In this document: positions 63,181-64,000 of the stretch, piece by piece
Position numbering within the stretch: the first letter of the stretch is position 1
How the letters are laid out: each line of letters begins with the position of its first letter
Source: Dyadobacter tibetensis Y620-1
Lineage (GTDB): Bacteria > Bacteroidota > Bacteroidia > Cytophagales > Spirosomataceae
Reading direction: 5' to 3'
NCBI RefSeq assembly: GCF_000566685.1
Contig: NZ_AZQN01000005.1
Span: 62,001 to 126,000 of the forward strand
Length of the DNA stretch: 64,000 bases
The notes under the pieces: model-generated
Seen by the model: the letters and a program-made list of their open reading frames with translations, nothing else
The model's database searches: none
What the model was told of the DNA's origin: nothing
Made by a program: the position numbers and the translations under genes

Positions 63181-63218
63181 AAAGAACCCTCTGGCTACTG
63201 AATGCCAGGGGGTTCTTT
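63181..63218 (+). terminator. intrinsic terminator after DPP-IV
   Basis: AAAGAACCCTCTGGC and GCCAGGGGGTTCTTT pair over 15 bp with one T-G, with A and T tracts at the ends. Confidence 0.85.
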
Positions 63219-63331
63219 CGGTTATTCTCCAGTCCTTTCGTTCGGAAAGATTTCAGGATTTTGCTGAGCATAATGTCATAGCGTTAGCCAGGGTTGCCCA
63301 TTAGAAAAGCTATCTCTACTTCAAAACATTT

Positions 63332-63712
63332 TTATCGGTGATACGCTACTCTGCTGTTACGTTGATTTCTTTCAAACGCCTGTAATCGATCATATTGTTT
63401 CGGACTCAATACGGCGATCATTTCCTTTTGTTTTTGATTTTCTAATCTTTCAAACTTACCGCCGACATTACGGCCTTTACTTTGAAGGTTATCATATTTT
63501 TTTTCAATACTCCGTATCTGTATTTCCTGCTTACGGCTTAGATTGACGATTCGGTCCAGGCGTTCGGCACTGTATAGGTCAGGGTAATGTACAGCTGGTT
63601 GAGCGACTTGGATGGTATGTTTCTGGATTACTACCTTGGAGGTGCGCTGAGCAAAACTGGTTCCTACACTTAAGAAGGTCATAGCGGCGATGGCGAAAAT
63701 GGTCTTTTTCAT
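63332..63712 (-). CDS. small secreted protein, Spy/CpxP-like
   Basis: A signal peptide (MKKTIFAIAAMTFLSVGTSFA) precedes a mainly helical ~105-residue basic domain (LDRIVNLSRKQEIQIRSIEKKYDNLQ, MIAVLSPKQYDRLQAFE). The helical repeat and LSPKQYDRLQ phrase are reminiscent of Spy/LTXXQ stress proteins, but identity cannot be proven by eye. Confidence 0.65.
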   Translation of the reverse strand: MKKTIFAIAAMTFLSVGTSFAQRTSKVVIQKHTIQVAQPAVHYPDLYSAERLDRIVNLSRKQEIQIRSIEKKYDNLQSKGRNVGGKFERLENQKQKEMIAVLSPKQYDRLQAFERNQRNSRVAYHR

Positions 63713-64000
63713 GGCTCAAAAAATTTAAATGATTGGTTCGTCTATGTTGATTAGAACTCATAAACGGATCCAAGTTTAAACCGAACGATTTCTAATCTAT
63801 CACTTAGCCAGTTCTCTCGACCAATTGTCCTTTAGAATCGACATATAGTTTTTAGGAGGCAAGGTTTTGTTGCTTTGCCGATGACCGAGGTGTCCAGTAC
63901 AGCTACGGCATTTCGACACGCGCTCTCGGGCCCTGCATGCTCGGTAATAGCTGGGTTAATGGTTTTTTCAAAAAAGACTTCGATCCGTGCTTAACCTTAA

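Noticed and set aside
63800-64000. Possible partial gene at the right edge on the minus strand
   Set aside because: All minus-strand frames are broken within about 60 codons or lack a start and family likeness; nothing can be supported.

Overview
The window looks like a chromosomal segment of a Bacteroidota bacterium, most likely in the order Cytophagales. The evidence is the type IX secretion and gliding genes (a PorP/SprF protein, a GldJ-like SUMF1 lipoprotein, type A and type B secretion C-termini), an ECF sigma gene overlapping a membrane-anchored beta-barrel gene, many secreted proteins and lipoproteins, weak Shine-Dalgarno sites, and promoters resembling the Bacteroidota pattern TTTG-N19/20-TAnnTTTG. 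Genus cannot be fixed by reading. No rRNA, tRNA, integrase, insertion sequence or CRISPR array was found.

Layout. 1-3.5 kb: a truncated haem-c/LRR protein, a Tat-exported TIM-barrel protein, a free methionine-R-sulfoxide reductase and PurU. 3.6-10.4 kb (minus strand): leucine cluster leuC, [four-helix-bundle gene with GGCTATCGGC-type repeats], leuD, a second isopropylmalate-synthase-like gene, leuB, [attenuator], leuA. 10.6-15.2 kb: a visibly AT-richer block with a Nudix gene overlapping a large PLD nuclease-helicase-DUF3427-S24 protein, probably an acquired defence-type operon, followed by a long AT-rich spacer. 15.2-22.9 kb (minus strand): ilvD-ilvB-ilvN-ilvC-ilvA-araC-type regulator, preceded by an attenuator.

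22.9-30 kb: murQ, an MDR oxidoreductase, a convergent response regulator/histidine kinase pair, a NIPSNAP protein and PorP/SprF. 30-38.3 kb: a type IX type B exported PKD protein, ruvB, a Nudix hydrolase, dihydroorotase, ComF and GldJ. 38.3-47.1 kb: mfd, a lipoprotein, pnuC, a barstar/barnase pair, a small ferredoxin-like protein, ECF sigma and its overlapping partner. 47.1-64 kb: a serpin lipoprotein, a glycosyltransferase/metallophosphatase pair, a TonB-C/MORN-like protein, three large secreted proteins, a long AT-rich spacer, DPP-IV and a small secreted protein.

The genes that most clearly work together are the branched-chain amino acid genes. Upstream of both leuA and ilvD there is a 16-residue leader peptide (Leu-rich for leuA; Ile, Leu and Val for ilvD), a terminator, and mutually exclusive upstream pairings, which is the arrangement of ribosome-stalling attenuators. 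Both units also share a perfect palindrome GCGAAATTTCGC exactly 19 nt downstream of a CTTTG -7 element, and a common 15-mer further upstream. This suggests a shared DNA- or RNA-level regulator on top of attenuation. The other notable loci are the Nudix/PLD-helicase-S24 operon, the four-helix-bundle gene with repeats inside the leuC-leuD junction, and the lipoprotein barnase with adjacent barstar.
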